DNA from: Streptococcus infantis
GTDB taxonomy: Bacteria; Bacillota; Bacilli; Lactobacillales; Streptococcaceae
NCBI RefSeq assembly: GCF_000963255.1
Contig: NZ_JYOV01000014.1
Location: forward strand, 78,220 to 142,219
Reading direction: 5' to 3'
DNA: 64,000 nucleotides
Part shown: in pieces, positions 19,114 through 30,538 of the stretch
Position numbering within the stretch: the stretch's first letter is position 1
Layout of the letters: every line of letters starts with the position of its first letter
Program-made: the position numbers and the translations under genes
The notes under the pieces: generated by a model
Seen by the model: the letters and a program-made list of their open reading frames with translations, nothing else
What the model was told of the DNA's origin: nothing
Databases searched by the model: none

Positions 19114-20154
19114 TCAATTTGACTGGCTAGCAATCTGCAATAGGGCCTTCTCAAACAGGTAGCCTTTCTCATAAACTCCTGTCTTAATTTGGTAATCAGC
19201 TTGGATGAGATGACGAATAGAATTCTGGAGAAAATCAAGGGATAGTCTTCGAGAATCACGAAGGGCAAACTTGATTTGGTAGGGATTCGGATTGCGACCA
19301 AGATAGTGACCTAAACTGCTGACCATCTGGGACTCTGTCTGACCTGACTCTTGCAAAATTTTCACTTGTGTATAAAGTCTGAACTGACCCAACATAATGG
19401 CAATCAGTTTAATCTCATCTTCTCCCTGCAAGGTCAAATCTTTGACTAAATCACGTGCCTGATCAATTTTCTTAGTCAATATTAACTGAGTTAAATCAAA
19501 GATATTATCCTGCAAAGTCTTTGGTATGGCCTCAACAATGTCTTCTTCGGTAATTCGGTCATCATCCTTATAAGACTGTAAGAAGAGTAGATTTTTCTGA
19601 ATTTCACTGAATTGAAAACCTGATTTGATAAGCAACTGTTCAAAAGCTTTCCCCTCAAAGGAAAGTCCTTGTTCCTGAGCCCACTTTTGAAAATAAGCAC
19701 GCATCTCTTGTTCTTTTGGCTCAAAGGCTTCAAAAATCTTGGCATCCCTCTTTAGAATTTTAACTAGACGTCTCTTGCTGTCTAGTTTACCTTCAGCAAA
19801 AATAACTAATTTACTCGTCGGAGATGGATTTTCCAAATATTCTTCAAAAGCCTTAAGTTCGTCATCAGATAGATAGCGCTTTTTAGCTGTTGTTATATCG
19901 AGAAAATGATCTAAAATAACAATTTTTTCATCCGCAAAGAAAGGAAGACTGACCAGCTCTAGTTCCAAGCTTTTGTAGTCTACTTCTTTCATATCAAAAT
20001 AAGCAAAGTTCAAATCAGCAGAATCGTAGCCGATTTGCTTTAGCACCTGAGTTTTCATGACTTCATACTGTCCTTGATCAGCGCCTGTAAACAAGGTCAA
20101 ACTAGGTAAATTTGATAAAGATAGCTTTTGGCTTTCTTCTATTGCTAGCATCAT
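19114..20154 (-). CDS. holA: DNA polymerase III subunit delta
   Basis: 346 residues. The N-terminal part (LTLFTGADQGQYE) matches the HolA family; a degenerate AAA+ fold covers residues ~20-210 and the helical collar the rest. It belongs to the clamp loader and opens the sliding clamp. Two adjacent ATG codons at the start; the AAGGAG site fits either. Between pyrDA and sodA, all leftward. Confidence 0.92.
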   Translation of the reverse strand: MMLAIEESQKLSLSNLPSLTLFTGADQGQYEVMKTQVLKQIGYDSADLNFAYFDMKEVDYKSLELELVSLPFFADEKIVILDHFLDITTAKKRYLSDDELKAFEEYLENPSPTSKLVIFAEGKLDSKRRLVKILKRDAKIFEAFEPKEQEMRAYFQKWAQEQGLSFEGKAFEQLLIKSGFQFSEIQKNLLFLQSYKDDDRITEEDIVEAIPKTLQDNIFDLTQLILTKKIDQARDLVKDLTLQGEDEIKLIAIMLGQFRLYTQVKILQESGQTESQMVSSLGHYLGRNPNPYQIKFALRDSRRLSLDFLQNSIRHLIQADYQIKTGVYEKGYLFEKALLQIASQSN

Positions 20155-20183
20155 TTCTCCTTTCTTTTTAGTTTCGCTTTTAT

Positions 20184-21119
20184 TTAATCAATATAATTCA
20201 ATTTACCACGGAAATCTTCAAGGCTTTCATAACCTTTTTCCGCCATAATTTCTTTGAGTTCCTTAGTAATACGTCCAAAAGCACCCACACCTTCTTTATG
20301 TAGGGTAGTTCCTACCTGCACCATGCTGGCACCACATAGGATATGTTCAAAAGCATCACGTCCTGTTAATACTCCACCAGTTCCAATGATTTGAATTTCT
20401 GGATTCAAGCGTTGATAGAAAGCATGAACATTTGCAAGGGCTGTTGGTTTGATGTATTCTCCACCAATCCCACCAAAGCCATTCTTAGGACGAATCACGA
20501 CTGACTCATCTTCAATATAAAGACCATTACCAATCGAGTTGACACAATTGACAAACTTGAGCGGATATTTGTTAAAGATCGCTGCAGCTTGATCAAAATG
20601 AACAATATCAAAATAAGGTGGAAGCTTAATTCCTAATGGTTTTGTAAAATACTCAAAGACTTCTGATAAGATACGATCTGTAGTTTCAAAGTCATAGGCA
20701 ATCTGTGGCTTACCTGGAACATTTGGGCATGAGAGATTGAGTTCAGTTAGACCACGAAAATCACTCTCTTGAACTTTTTTCAAGATGGTATGAGTTTCCT
20801 CTGGAGACATTCCAACTAATGATAAAAAGAAGGTACGGTTTGGTTCCTTGTCTTGCAATTCCAATAGATAGTTTAAGTAATAGTCTAAACCATTATTTGG
20901 TAGACCCATAGAGTTGATTGAACCGAGTGGAACATCTTGATAACGTGGTTCAGGATTCCCCTGACGAAATTCCAAGGTTGCTGTCTTAGTGACAAAGGTT
21001 CCTGCTGCCGAGTTTTTGACACCTTCCAACTCCTCAACCGTCATACAAGCAACTCCTGCCGCATTCATCAAGCAATTGTCAAACTCAAAACCAGCAATCT
21101 GTGTTTTAGTTGATACCAT
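20184..21119 (-). CDS. pyrDA: Dihydroorotate dehydrogenase, class 1A (fumarate-dependent)
   Basis: 311 residues, the class 1A length. The active-site cysteine is in [14 protein letters not shown] near residue 131, and the FMN phosphate-binding glycine segment [10 protein letters not shown] lies near 250. It oxidises dihydroorotate to orotate in pyrimidine synthesis, using fumarate in class 1A enzymes, and is soluble. Extended -10 promoter upstream and good GGAGG site. Confidence 0.95.
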   Translation of the reverse strand: MVSTKTQIAGFEFDNCLMNAAGVACMTVEELEGVKNSAAGTFVTKTATLEFRQGNPEPRYQDVPLGSINSMGLPNNGLDYYLNYLLELQDKEPNRTFFLSLVGMSPEETHTILKKVQESDFRGLTELNLSCPNVPGKPQIAYDFETTDRILSEVFEYFTKPLGIKLPPYFDIVHFDQAAAIFNKYPLKFVNCVNSIGNGLYIEDESVVIRPKNGFGGIGGEYIKPTALANVHAFYQRLNPEIQIIGTGGVLTGRDAFEHILCGASMVQVGTTLHKEGVGAFGRITKELKEIMAEKGYESLEDFRGKLNYID

Positions 21120-21154
21120 GATTCTGTTCCTCCAGATTCCTTTTTATATCTATT

Positions 21155-21163
21155 ATTATACCA
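21155..21163 (-). promoter_or_regulatory. Extended -10 promoter of pyrDA
   Basis: Minus strand TGGTATAAT; a TTGAAA lies 19 bp further upstream (21185-21180). Confidence 0.55.
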
Positions 21164-21261
21164 TACTTTAACTTTTGCTTTTCAATAAAACCATTTCCAT
21201 AGAAAAGGTTCGTTTTTTAGCAAGTTTTGAATCAGTTGTATCAAATTGAAAGAATTTTTAG

Positions 21262-22695
<1,434 letters not shown>

Positions 22696-22711
22696 TTCCT
22701 AGTAACTACAT

Positions 22712-22742
22712 AACTCCTCACATCTCCTGTGAGGAGTTTTTT
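22712..22742 (+). terminator. Terminator after gdhA
   Basis: AACTCCTCACA pairs with TGTGAGGAGTT, followed by TTTTTC. Confidence 0.85.
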
Positions 22743-22751
22743 CTTATACAT

Positions 22752-22782
22752 AAAAAAAGACCTACCCTACTGGATAGATCTT
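22752..22782 (-). terminator. Terminator after alaS
   Basis: Read leftwards: an 11-bp stem (22782-22772 with 22767-22757, two G-U pairs), 4-nt loop, then seven T. Confidence 0.8.
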
Positions 22783-22789
22783 TACTTTC

Positions 22790-25408
22790 TTACAATTTAC
22801 CTGCTACTGCATCCAACAATTCTTGGATTCTCGCTTGGTTGCTTCCTCCTGCCATGGCCATGTCTGGTTTACCACCACCACGTCCATCAACGATTGGAGC
22901 TAATTCTTTAATCACATTACCTGCATGCACCTCTTTTGTCTTGCTGGCTACAAGGACATTGACCTTATCACCGATAGCTGCGACAAGAACAAGAACATCA
23001 GAGTAATCTTTTTGTTTCCAGTTATCCGCAAAGGTACGAAGGGCACCTGCATCTGATACAGATACTTGGCTGGCAATGTAACGGTGGCCGTTTGCTTCTT
23101 GAACATTCTTGAAGACATCACCTGCCGCCGCTGCTGCTGCTTTTTCCTTCAATTCTGCATTTTCTTTTTGCAATTGACGGAGTTGCTCTTGAAGTCCTTC
23201 CACCTTGTGAGGTACTTCTTTGAGTTGAGGAGCTTTCAAGGTTGCTGCGACTGCTTTCAGTGCATCTTCTTGGTCACGATAAGCTTCAAAGGCCTCTTTA
23301 CCAGTCACTGCCAAGATACGACGAGTTCCTGATCCGATCCCTTCTTCTTTGACAATCTTGAAGAGACCGATTTCAGAAGTATTGCCAACGTGAGTACCAC
23401 CACAAAGCTCTACTGAATAGTCCCCGATAGTGACTACGCGAACTTCCTTACCATATTTCTCACCAAAGAGGGCCATAGCTCCCATTTCTTTAGCTGTGTC
23501 AATATCAGTCTCAACTGTTTCCACTGCGATGGCTTCCCAAATCTTCTCATTGACTTGTTGCTCAATAGCACGCAATTCTTCAGGAGTCACGGCTTGGAAG
23601 TGAGTGAAGTCAAAGCGAAGGAATTCTACTTCATTAAGTGAACCTGCTTGAGTAGCATGGTGGCCAAGGATATTATGAAGAGCTGCATGGAGCAAGTGAG
23701 TGGCTGTGTGGTTCTTCATGACACGATGACGACGATTGCTATCGATAGCCAAAGTGTATTCTTGGTTCAAAGCAAGAGGAGCAAGAACTTCAACGGTGTG
23801 CAATGCTTGTCCGTTTGGTGCTTTTTGAACGTCTGTTACAATCGCTACGACATTTCCTGCAGCATCCAAGATTTGACCATGGTCCGCAACTTGTCCACCC
23901 ATTTCAGCGTAGAATGGAGTTTCTGCAAAGATAAGTGACGCAGTTCCTTCTGATACAGCTTCTACTTCAGCATTATCAGCTACGATAGCAACCAACTTAG
24001 AAGACAATTGACTAGCATTGTAGTTGAAGACACTTTCTACAGTGATGTTTTGAAGGGTTTCGTTTTGCATACCCATAGATCCACCTTTGACTGCAGAGGC
24101 ACGCGCACGTTCTTGTTGTTCCTTCATGGCTGCTTCGAAGCCTTCACGGTCTACAGTCATACCAGCTTCTTCAGCGATTTCTTCTGTCAATTCCACTGGG
24201 AATCCGTATGTATCATAGAGTTTAAAGACATCTTGACCAGCAATGACAGATTGTCCTTTTTCTTTCAAGTCTGCTACGATGCCTTGAGCAAAGTGTTGAC
24301 CTGAGTGAAGAGTACGAGCAAATGACTCTTCTTCGCTCTTAACGATTTTTTCGATAAAGTCACGTTTTTCAAGAACTTCTGGGTAGTAGCTTTCCATGAT
24401 TTTTCCAACAGTTGGAACGAGTTTGTAAAGGAAAGGCTCATTGATACCCAATTTTTGACCATGCATAGAGGCACGACGAAGGAGACGACGAAGGACATAA
24501 CCACGACCTTCATTTCCAGGAAGGGCACCATCACCAATCGCAAATGAAAGAGAACGGATGTGGTCGGCAATGACCTTGAAGCTCATGTTGTCGCCATCTT
24601 GGTCGTAAACCTTACCAGATAATTTCTCAACTTCACGGATAATTGGCATGAAGAGGTCTGTTTCAAAGTTGGTCTTAGCACCTTGGATCACTGCTACCAA
24701 ACGCTCTAAACCAGCGCCCGTATCAATATTTTTGTGTGGCAATTCCTTGTACTCGCTACGAGGAACAGCAGGGTCTGCGTTAAATTGTGATAATACAATG
24801 TTCCAGATTTCGATATAACGGTCGTTTTCGATATCTTCTGCAAGAAGACGAAGACCGATGTTTTCTGGGTCAAAGGCTTCTCCACGGTCAAAGAAGATTT
24901 CTGTATCAGGTCCAGAAGGTCCCGCACCGATTTCCCAGAAGTTGTCTTCGATTGGGATCAAATGACTTGGATCTACTCCCACTTCAATCCAGCGGTTGTA
25001 TGAATCCTTGTCATCTGGATAATAAGTCATGTAAAGTTTGTCTTTCGGGAAGTCAAACCACTCAGGACTTGTCAAAAGCTCATATGCCCATGTAATTGCT
25101 TCGTCACGGAAGTAATCCCCGATTGAGAAGTTCCCCAACATTTCAAACATAGTATGGTGACGTGCAGTCTTCCCTACGTTTTCGATATCGTTGGTACGGA
25201 TAGCCTTTTGCGCATTGGTAATACGTGGGTTTTCAGGAATGATGGTTCCATCAAAGTATTTTTTAAGAGTGGCAACCCCTGAGTTGATCCACAAAAGTGT
25301 TGGGTCGTTTACTGGAACCAAGCTAACGGATGGTTCTACTGAGTGACCTTTGGTTGCCCAGAAATCAAGCCACATTTGGCGTACTTGTGCACTAGATAAT
25401 TGTTTCAT
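22790..25408 (-). CDS. alaS: Alanyl-tRNA synthetase
   Basis: 872 residues, full length. Class II aminoacylation core at the N-terminus; the editing domain has zinc ligands in HTATHLLH and CGGTH; the C-Ala domain contains [15 protein letters not shown] near the end. Charges tRNA-Ala. It is 16 bp downstream of a LOR-family gene in the same direction and no promoter is visible between them, so both appear to be read from the T-box-controlled promoter at 26110-26138. Confidence 0.98.
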   Translation of the reverse strand: MKQLSSAQVRQMWLDFWATKGHSVEPSVSLVPVNDPTLLWINSGVATLKKYFDGTIIPENPRITNAQKAIRTNDIENVGKTARHHTMFEMLGNFSIGDYFRDEAITWAYELLTSPEWFDFPKDKLYMTYYPDDKDSYNRWIEVGVDPSHLIPIEDNFWEIGAGPSGPDTEIFFDRGEAFDPENIGLRLLAEDIENDRYIEIWNIVLSQFNADPAVPRSEYKELPHKNIDTGAGLERLVAVIQGAKTNFETDLFMPIIREVEKLSGKVYDQDGDNMSFKVIADHIRSLSFAIGDGALPGNEGRGYVLRRLLRRASMHGQKLGINEPFLYKLVPTVGKIMESYYPEVLEKRDFIEKIVKSEEESFARTLHSGQHFAQGIVADLKEKGQSVIAGQDVFKLYDTYGFPVELTEEIAEEAGMTVDREGFEAAMKEQQERARASAVKGGSMGMQNETLQNITVESVFNYNASQLSSKLVAIVADNAEVEAVSEGTASLIFAETPFYAEMGGQVADHGQILDAAGNVVAIVTDVQKAPNGQALHTVEVLAPLALNQEYTLAIDSNRRHRVMKNHTATHLLHAALHNILGHHATQAGSLNEVEFLRFDFTHFQAVTPEELRAIEQQVNEKIWEAIAVETVETDIDTAKEMGAMALFGEKYGKEVRVVTIGDYSVELCGGTHVGNTSEIGLFKIVKEEGIGSGTRRILAVTGKEAFEAYRDQEDALKAVAATLKAPQLKEVPHKVEGLQEQLRQLQKENAELKEKAAAAAAGDVFKNVQEANGHRYIASQVSVSDAGALRTFADNWKQKDYSDVLVLVAAIGDKVNVLVASKTKEVHAGNVIKELAPIVDGRGGGKPDMAMAGGSNQARIQELLDAVAGKL

Positions 25409-25424
25409 ATGTATCTCCTTTTTA

Positions 25425-25910
25425 CTAATTTGATTGGCTTTCTAGCATTTCCACATAGTCAATAGCGACACAGAGGGAAATGACTAGGTCTGCATAAGAT
25501 TCGTCATAGACGGTTACGGTATAGGTAGAGGTTAAATGGAAAAGTTCCTTGGTAATCTCAGCAATCACTTGGTCACGATCGTCCAGCAATTTAAAATTCA
25601 AATCCCAGACATTTCCTTCGATGCGAAGACCGAGATTATCAAACTCATACTTATCCTTCCAGAAAGTCAACTTCTTTCGGATATAAAAATGATCTCCATT
25701 ACTGAGTTGAATCTCAAAACGAGGTAGGAAAGTTAAGACTTCCTTACTAATCTCACTGACCTGTTCACCAGCAACATCATAGATGGTAAAGGTTTTAGGA
25801 ATCTTAAAAAATGAACCTTCAACCTGATAGGCGACATTGCCCATTTCATCCTTGATATCAAAGCGTTCACCACCTAGGCGAAATTTTTGTTTGACAAGAA
25901 ATGTTCTCAT
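25425..25910 (-). CDS. LURP-one-related (LOR) family protein
   Basis: 161 residues from the ATG at 25910, preceded by GGAGGTG; an in-frame start at 25946 would fall inside the T-box leader and is rejected. Alternating short strands ([23 protein letters not shown]) fit the LOR/Tubby-like beta-barrel fold (scramblase-like family). Function in bacteria is unknown. It is the first gene after the T-box leader, which makes it part of an alanine-tRNA-responsive operon with alaS. Confidence 0.72.
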   Translation of the reverse strand: MRTFLVKQKFRLGGERFDIKDEMGNVAYQVEGSFFKIPKTFTIYDVAGEQVSEISKEVLTFLPRFEIQLSNGDHFYIRKKLTFWKDKYEFDNLGLRIEGNVWDLNFKLLDDRDQVIAEITKELFHLTSTYTVTVYDESYADLVISLCVAIDYVEMLESQSN

Positions 25911-25924
25911 AAACACCTCCAAAA

Positions 25925-26103
25925 ATAAAAGACAAATCCATATCACGAAGGGCGAAAAACCGCGGTACCACCTTCATTCAATGAACTTGTCATTCTTTGA
26001 TTCTTATGCAATTGTTGGATTGAGTAGCATGATTTTCTATCTTAGATGGCTCGCAGCACCGCCAATTCTCTGAACTAAGATGGAGAGAAAATCAATTCTC
26101 AAC
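25925..26103 (-). promoter_or_regulatory. T-box leader (tRNA-Ala responsive) of the LOR-alaS operon
   Basis: Read leftwards, the leader contains the T-box consensus AAGGTGGTACCGCG at about 25974-25961, closed by GAAGG and CCTTC as the antiterminator stem with an inner GCG/CGC helix. Stem I is upstream (26105-26020 region) and has a GCT triplet at about 26029-26027 (in CATGCTACTC) that could be the alanine specifier codon. The competing terminator is not obvious to me, so whether control is by transcription or translation is open. Confidence 0.82.
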
Positions 26104-26109
26104 TTTCTT

Positions 26110-26138
26110 ATTATATCGTTTTTTTAAGTCTGCGTCAA
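26110..26138 (-). promoter_or_regulatory. Promoter of the T-box/alaS transcript
   Basis: TTGACG (26138-26133), 17-bp spacer, TATAAT (26115-26110). Confidence 0.75.
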
Positions 26139-26183
26139 CTGGAAATAATCCTCATTTAAATAACCAACTCCCTAAATCTCTGG

Positions 26184-26435
26184 TTACTTTTTCAGAATAT
26201 ATTTTTTCTTACTGCCATTTTTCTTTTTATCCCAACTTTTATTCCAAGCTTTCGAATTGCTATACATAAATACAAAAATATTTGCAAATATAAAGTAACC
26301 TATCACCAAATGTATGGAATCAGTTGTTAGGTATTGTCGATCCAAGCCATCCTTTAAATGGAATAGTATAATTGTTTCGTTAACAATCAAAAAGGTTGGC
26401 CAATAACTTTTTTTGAAAAAAGTAGACATTTTCAT
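26184..26435 (-). CDS. Small putative membrane protein, unknown
   Basis: 83 residues. Two hydrophobic stretches (YWPTFLIVNETIILFHL and HLVIGYFIFANIFVFMY) and a strongly basic, lysine-rich C-terminal tail. No recognised family. The ribosome site is poor and the region is AT-rich, so this could be a non-coding stretch that happens to be open. It lies alone between the pot terminator and the alaS promoter. Confidence 0.42.
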   Translation of the reverse strand: MKMSTFFKKSYWPTFLIVNETIILFHLKDGLDRQYLTTDSIHLVIGYFIFANIFVFMYSNSKAWNKSWDKKKNGSKKKYILKK

Positions 26436-26532
26436 GATTTGTTACCGCTTTCTATTATTATAAACTTAGTATACTACTAGGCTATAAAATAAGCAAATAG
26501 GATAGTAAAAATATAAAGCTATACAACTATTC

Positions 26533-26562
26533 AAAAAACGAACCAGATTGACTGATTCGTTT
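26533..26562 (-). terminator. Terminator after potABCD
   Basis: Read leftwards: AAACGAATCAG, 5-nt loop, CTGGTTCGTTT, then TTTG. Confidence 0.75.
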
Positions 26563-26577
26563 CGTGACTGCTAACTT

Positions 26578-27648
26578 CTACTTTCGATACATCTTAAATT
26601 GTAGGAAGAGGTCGCTGTAGATTCCTGTCCATTTATGGTCAAATTTCTCATAGACCTCTAGGTGTTTCATAGTGTCTGCATCAGGATAGAAGGACTTGTC
26701 TTCTTTGGTCTCCTCAGGGAGCATTTCCTTAGCAGGATTGTTTGGTGTTGAATAGCCGACATACTCTGCATTTTTAAGAGCATTTTCGGGTTTCAACATG
26801 AAGTTGATGAAGGCATAGGCTGCATCCTGGTTCTTGACTGTTTTGGGAATAACCATATTGTCAAACCAAAGGTTGCTGGCCTCTGTCGGAACGACATAGC
26901 GAAGATTTTCATTTTTCTCTAGCATCTGACTAGCTTCACCAGAGAAGGTCACACCGATGGCAGCATTATTCTGAATCATGTAACCCTTCATCTCATCGGC
27001 AACAATAGCCTTGATATTCGGTGTTAGCTTATAGAGCTTATCTACCGTTTCTTCCAACTGCTGTGGATCTTTAGAGTTGAGGCTATAGCCTAGTGAGTTA
27101 AGACCTAAACCAAGTACTTCACGCGCCCCATCAAAAAGCATAATGGAGTTCTTATACTCTGGCTTCCAAAGGTCGTCCCAATGTTCAGGCGCTTCTTCCA
27201 CCATAGTTTCATTGTAGACAATTCCCAAGGTCCCCCAGAAGTATGGGATAGAGTACTGGTTGTTGGGATCAAAGGACTGATTGAGAAACTCTGGACCGAT
27301 ATTCTCAATGCCCTCAATCTTACTATAATCCAGTGGAACTAGAAGGTCTTCGTCCTTCATTTTGTTAATCATGTACTCACTTGGGATGGCAATATCATAA
27401 GTCGTTCCACCCTGCTTGATTTTCGTGTACATGGCTTCGTTGGAGTCAAAGGTCTCATACTGGACTTGGATTCCTGTTTCTTCTGTAAATTTTTCCAGAA
27501 GTTCAGGGGCGATATAGTCTCCCCAGTTGTAGATAACCAATTTTTGACTATCACGGCTATTGATTTTACTGTCAAGATGATAAGAAATTCCCCATAAGAC
27601 AAGGATAATCGCTAAAATTCCTGCTAAAAATGAATAGAGTCGTTTCAT
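26578..27648 (-). CDS. potD: Spermidine/putrescine-binding protein
   Basis: 356 residues, PBP type 1 (spermidine/putrescine) family. The hydrophobic N-terminus (LAGILAIILVLWG) lacks a lipobox cysteine, so the protein is probably held by an uncleaved or non-lipid signal anchor. The NWGDYIAPELLEKF segment starts the mature domain as in other PotD proteins. Last gene of potABCD; overlaps potC by 4 bp. Extracellular receptor for polyamine uptake. Confidence 0.95.
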   Translation of the reverse strand: MKRLYSFLAGILAIILVLWGISYHLDSKINSRDSQKLVIYNWGDYIAPELLEKFTEETGIQVQYETFDSNEAMYTKIKQGGTTYDIAIPSEYMINKMKDEDLLVPLDYSKIEGIENIGPEFLNQSFDPNNQYSIPYFWGTLGIVYNETMVEEAPEHWDDLWKPEYKNSIMLFDGAREVLGLGLNSLGYSLNSKDPQQLEETVDKLYKLTPNIKAIVADEMKGYMIQNNAAIGVTFSGEASQMLEKNENLRYVVPTEASNLWFDNMVIPKTVKNQDAAYAFINFMLKPENALKNAEYVGYSTPNNPAKEMLPEETKEDKSFYPDADTMKHLEVYEKFDHKWTGIYSDLFLQFKMYRK

Positions 27649-28418
27649 GCTTGCTCCTCCTTCTCACGTGAAATGAAGTAATATCCGACAACCAGGATAA
27701 TACTAAAGAGGAAGACCAAGGCTGAAAGAGCATTGATTTCCAGCGAAATTCCCTTACGAGCTCGAGAGTAGATCTCAACTGAGAGAGTTGAAAAACCATT
27801 CCCTGTTACAAAGAAGGTCACAGCAAAGTCATCTAATGAATAAGTGAATGCCATGAAGTATCCTGCAATGATAGACGGCGTTAGGTAAGGAAGCATAATT
27901 TCCTTGAACATCTGGAACTGACTAGCTCCAAGATCATAGGCTGCATGGATCATATCTCCATTCATCTCTTTTAATCGAGGCAAGACCATAAGAACTACGA
28001 TTGGAATGGAAAAAGCCACATGACTAGACAGAACTGTCAAAAATCCAAGTGAAAACTTGAGTTGGGTAAAGAGAATCAAGAAGCTGGCACCAATCATAAC
28101 GTCTGGGGCAACCATCAAAATGTTATTGAGTGATAGGAAGGCTTCTTGATATTTTTTGCGTGATTGGTAGATGTAAATGGCACCGAAAGTCCCAATAACA
28201 GTCGCAATCAAGGCTGATAGGAAGGCTAGTAAAAAGGTCTGAACCAAGATTAGCATGAGTCTTCCATCGCCAAACATGGTTTCAAAGTGAGACAAACTAA
28301 AGCCTGTAAAACTATTCATATCATCCCCAGCATTGAAGGCATAACCAATCAAGTAAAAGATTGGCAGATAGAGGACGATAAAGACAAAGGCTAGGTAAAG
28401 ATTCGATAATTTTTTCAT
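27645..28418 (-). CDS. potC: Spermidine/putrescine ABC transporter permease
   Basis: 257 residues, six predicted membrane segments, with the permease EAA loop (YDLGASQFQMFKEIMLP) near residue 170. Overlaps potB by 4 bp and potD by 4 bp. Forms the membrane channel with PotB. Confidence 0.95.
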   Translation of the reverse strand: MKKLSNLYLAFVFIVLYLPIFYLIGYAFNAGDDMNSFTGFSLSHFETMFGDGRLMLILVQTFLLAFLSALIATVIGTFGAIYIYQSRKKYQEAFLSLNNILMVAPDVMIGASFLILFTQLKFSLGFLTVLSSHVAFSIPIVVLMVLPRLKEMNGDMIHAAYDLGASQFQMFKEIMLPYLTPSIIAGYFMAFTYSLDDFAVTFFVTGNGFSTLSVEIYSRARKGISLEINALSALVFLFSIILVVGYYFISREKEEQA

Positions 28419-29221
28419 CGCTCTCTCCTTTCCTTAGTCACCCACATAGTGATGAACATGGTCAGGATAAGAACAACACCAATAGTTGAACCCATACCGT
28501 AATTATCGTTTGTCAGGAAGTTCTGCTCGATGGCAGTCCCCAAGGTGATCACTCGGTTCCCTCCAATCAAACGGGTCAACATAAAGAGACTTAAACTCGG
28601 GATAAAGACAGATTGGACACCACTTCGTACTCCATTCATAGAAAGAGGGAAGATGACATGGCGGAAAGTCTCCCATTTGGTCGCACCGAGGTCATAGCTG
28701 GCATTAATGAGATTATTATCCATATCATCTAAAACATTGAAGATAGGCAAAATCATAAATGGAAGCTCGATATAGCTTGCGACAAAAATAAATGAGAAAT
28801 CCGTAAAGAGCAACTGCTGAGAACCGATTCCGATAAATTCTAAGAATTGGTTGATAGAGCCATTTTGCCCAAAAATCCCGATAAAGGCATAGGCCTTAAG
28901 CAATAGGTTGATCCAAGTTGGCAAAATGATCAGCATAAGCCATAGTTGACGGTGCTTGAGACGAGTCAAGAAGAGAGCTGTTGGATAGCTGATAAGTAGC
29001 GTCACTAGAGTTACAATCCCAGCATAGAGAACTGAGTTAAAGCTCATTTTGAGATAGGTCAAGTTTTGTGACGCAAAATAGGATTTATAGTTTTCTAAAC
29101 TGAACTGGCCTTCGATGTTGAAAAAGGATTGTCCAAAAATCAAGACCAAGGGTGCCAATACAAAGAGTGCAATCCAAAGCATGTAGGGCACTACAAAGAG
29201 TTTAGAGGTTGTTTTCTTCAT
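28415..29221 (-). CDS. potB: Spermidine/putrescine ABC transporter permease
   Basis: 268 residues, six membrane segments, EAA loop ([17 protein letters not shown]) near residue 180. Overlaps potA by 20 bp and potC by 4 bp, indicating coupled translation throughout the operon. Confidence 0.95.
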   Translation of the reverse strand: MKKTTSKLFVVPYMLWIALFVLAPLVLIFGQSFFNIEGQFSLENYKSYFASQNLTYLKMSFNSVLYAGIVTLVTLLISYPTALFLTRLKHRQLWLMLIILPTWINLLLKAYAFIGIFGQNGSINQFLEFIGIGSQQLLFTDFSFIFVASYIELPFMILPIFNVLDDMDNNLINASYDLGATKWETFRHVIFPLSMNGVRSGVQSVFIPSLSLFMLTRLIGGNRVITLGTAIEQNFLTNDNYGMGSTIGVVLILTMFITMWVTKERRER

Positions 29222-30359
29222 CTCTTTCCTCCTCGATAGCGTTGATCAAACCTGCTTCTTGCTCTTCGATTTCTACGTACTCTTCGATACGAGCATCGAA
29301 CTCTTCTTCTGTTTCATTGAGACGCATGATGTGGATGTCTTCTGGTTCAAAGTCCAGACCGATTTCTTCACCAACAATGGCCTTACGAGTTGAGTGAATC
29401 ATCCATTCATTGCCGAGTTCATCATAGGCGATAATCTCATAGTGAACCCCACGAAAGAGCTGAGTATCGACCTTCACTTGAAGTTTTCCTTCTTCTGGAA
29501 GGGTAATGCGCAAGTCTTCTGGACGAATCACGACTTCAACCGGTTCATTTGGCTTCATCCCACCATCGACCGCTTCAAAGCGTTTGCCGTTAAATTCGAC
29601 CAAGTAATCCTCAATCATGGTTCCTGGCAAGATGTTTGATTCACCGATAAAGGTTGCAACAAAGTGGTTGATTGGCTCATCGTAGATGTCAACTGGTGTT
29701 CCTGACTGAACAATTTCACCGTCATTCATAACGAAAATCCAGTCACTCATAGCTAAGGCTTCTTCTTGATCATGGGTAACAAAAACAAAGGTAATGCCCA
29801 ATCGCTGTTGCAATTCACGCAGTTCGTACTGCATATCTGTTCGCAATTTCAAGTCCAAGGCTGACAAAGGTTCATCCAAGAGGACCACTCGTGGTTGGTT
29901 GATAATCGCACGCGCAATTGCTACACGCTGGCGTTGTCCTCCAGAAAGTTTACGGATGGAACGTTTTTCGAAACCTTCCAACTGTACCATCTTGAGAACT
30001 TCTAATACACGTTGTTCGATTTCTTTTTTATCGACCTTACGCAAACGCAATGGAAAGGCAACATTTTCGAAGACATTCATATGCGGAAACAAGGCGTAAG
30101 ATTGGAAGACTGTATGAACATCGCGCTTATTGGTCGGGATATCATTGATTCGCACGCCATCCAGTAAAATATCTCCAGTCGTTGCGTCTAGCAAACCGGC
30201 GATGATATTGAGAATGGTTGATTTACCTGAACCAGATGCACCTAGCAGTGTATAAAATTTCCCTTCTTCCAACTCAAAATTAATATCTTTGAGAACCTTT
30301 GTGTTGCTATCTTCAAAAACTTTAGAAACGTTTTTGAATTCGATAATTGGTTTTTTCAA
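29202..30359 (-). CDS. potA: Spermidine/putrescine ABC transporter ATP-binding protein
   Basis: 385 residues. Walker [10 protein letters not shown], signature LSGGQRQR, Walker [13 protein letters not shown] and switch VTHDQEEA are all present; the C-terminal ~120 residues are the TOBE regulatory domain with an acidic tail. The start is TTG at 30359, the only start in frame that gives the family N-terminus MKKPIIEF. AAGGA lies 11 nt upstream, and an out-of-frame ATG sits between them. First gene of potABCD, behind a structured leader. Confidence 0.94.
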   Translation of the reverse strand: MKKPIIEFKNVSKVFEDSNTKVLKDINFELEEGKFYTLLGASGSGKSTILNIIAGLLDATTGDILLDGVRINDIPTNKRDVHTVFQSYALFPHMNVFENVAFPLRLRKVDKKEIEQRVLEVLKMVQLEGFEKRSIRKLSGGQRQRVAIARAIINQPRVVLLDEPLSALDLKLRTDMQYELRELQQRLGITFVFVTHDQEEALAMSDWIFVMNDGEIVQSGTPVDIYDEPINHFVATFIGESNILPGTMIEDYLVEFNGKRFEAVDGGMKPNEPVEVVIRPEDLRITLPEEGKLQVKVDTQLFRGVHYEIIAYDELGNEWMIHSTRKAIVGEEIGLDFEPEDIHIMRLNETEEEFDARIEEYVEIEEQEAGLINAIEEERDEENNL

Positions 30360-30360
30360 T

Positions 30361-30505
30361 TGGCATAAATTCCTTCTTTTTCATAGATTAACAGATCAGG
30401 GCTCTGTCAGGCCACCACTACCTCTTGCAGGGAGTTAGGCCTCCTGCATGCATCTTCGCTACCGATAGGCTTTTACCCCCTCTACATTCTTGTTAGTAGC
30501 AGCAA
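30361..30505 (-). ncRNA. Structured leader RNA of potABCD, family not recognised
   Basis: The ~145-nt stretch between the murB stop and potA is GC-richer than its surroundings and folds by eye into: a hairpin at 30448-30426 (TGCAGG/CCTGCA, extended by AG/CT), a hairpin at 30408-30390 (GACAGA/TCTGTT), and a long-range helix 30500-30496 with 30462-30458 (GCTAC/GTAGC). GGCC at 30441-30438 and at 30413-30410 could form a loop-loop pairing. There is no long reading frame and no terminator T run. It begins at the predicted start of a promoter inside murB. I cannot match it to a named riboswitch. Confidence 0.5.
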
Positions 30506-30510
30506 AGCTA

Positions 30511-30538
30511 TTTATAGTATTTACTCATGTTCACCCAA
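30511..30538 (-). promoter_or_regulatory. Possible promoter of the pot leader
   Basis: TTGGGT (30538-30533), 16-bp spacer, TATAAA (30516-30511), overlapping the murB 3' end. Confidence 0.45.
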
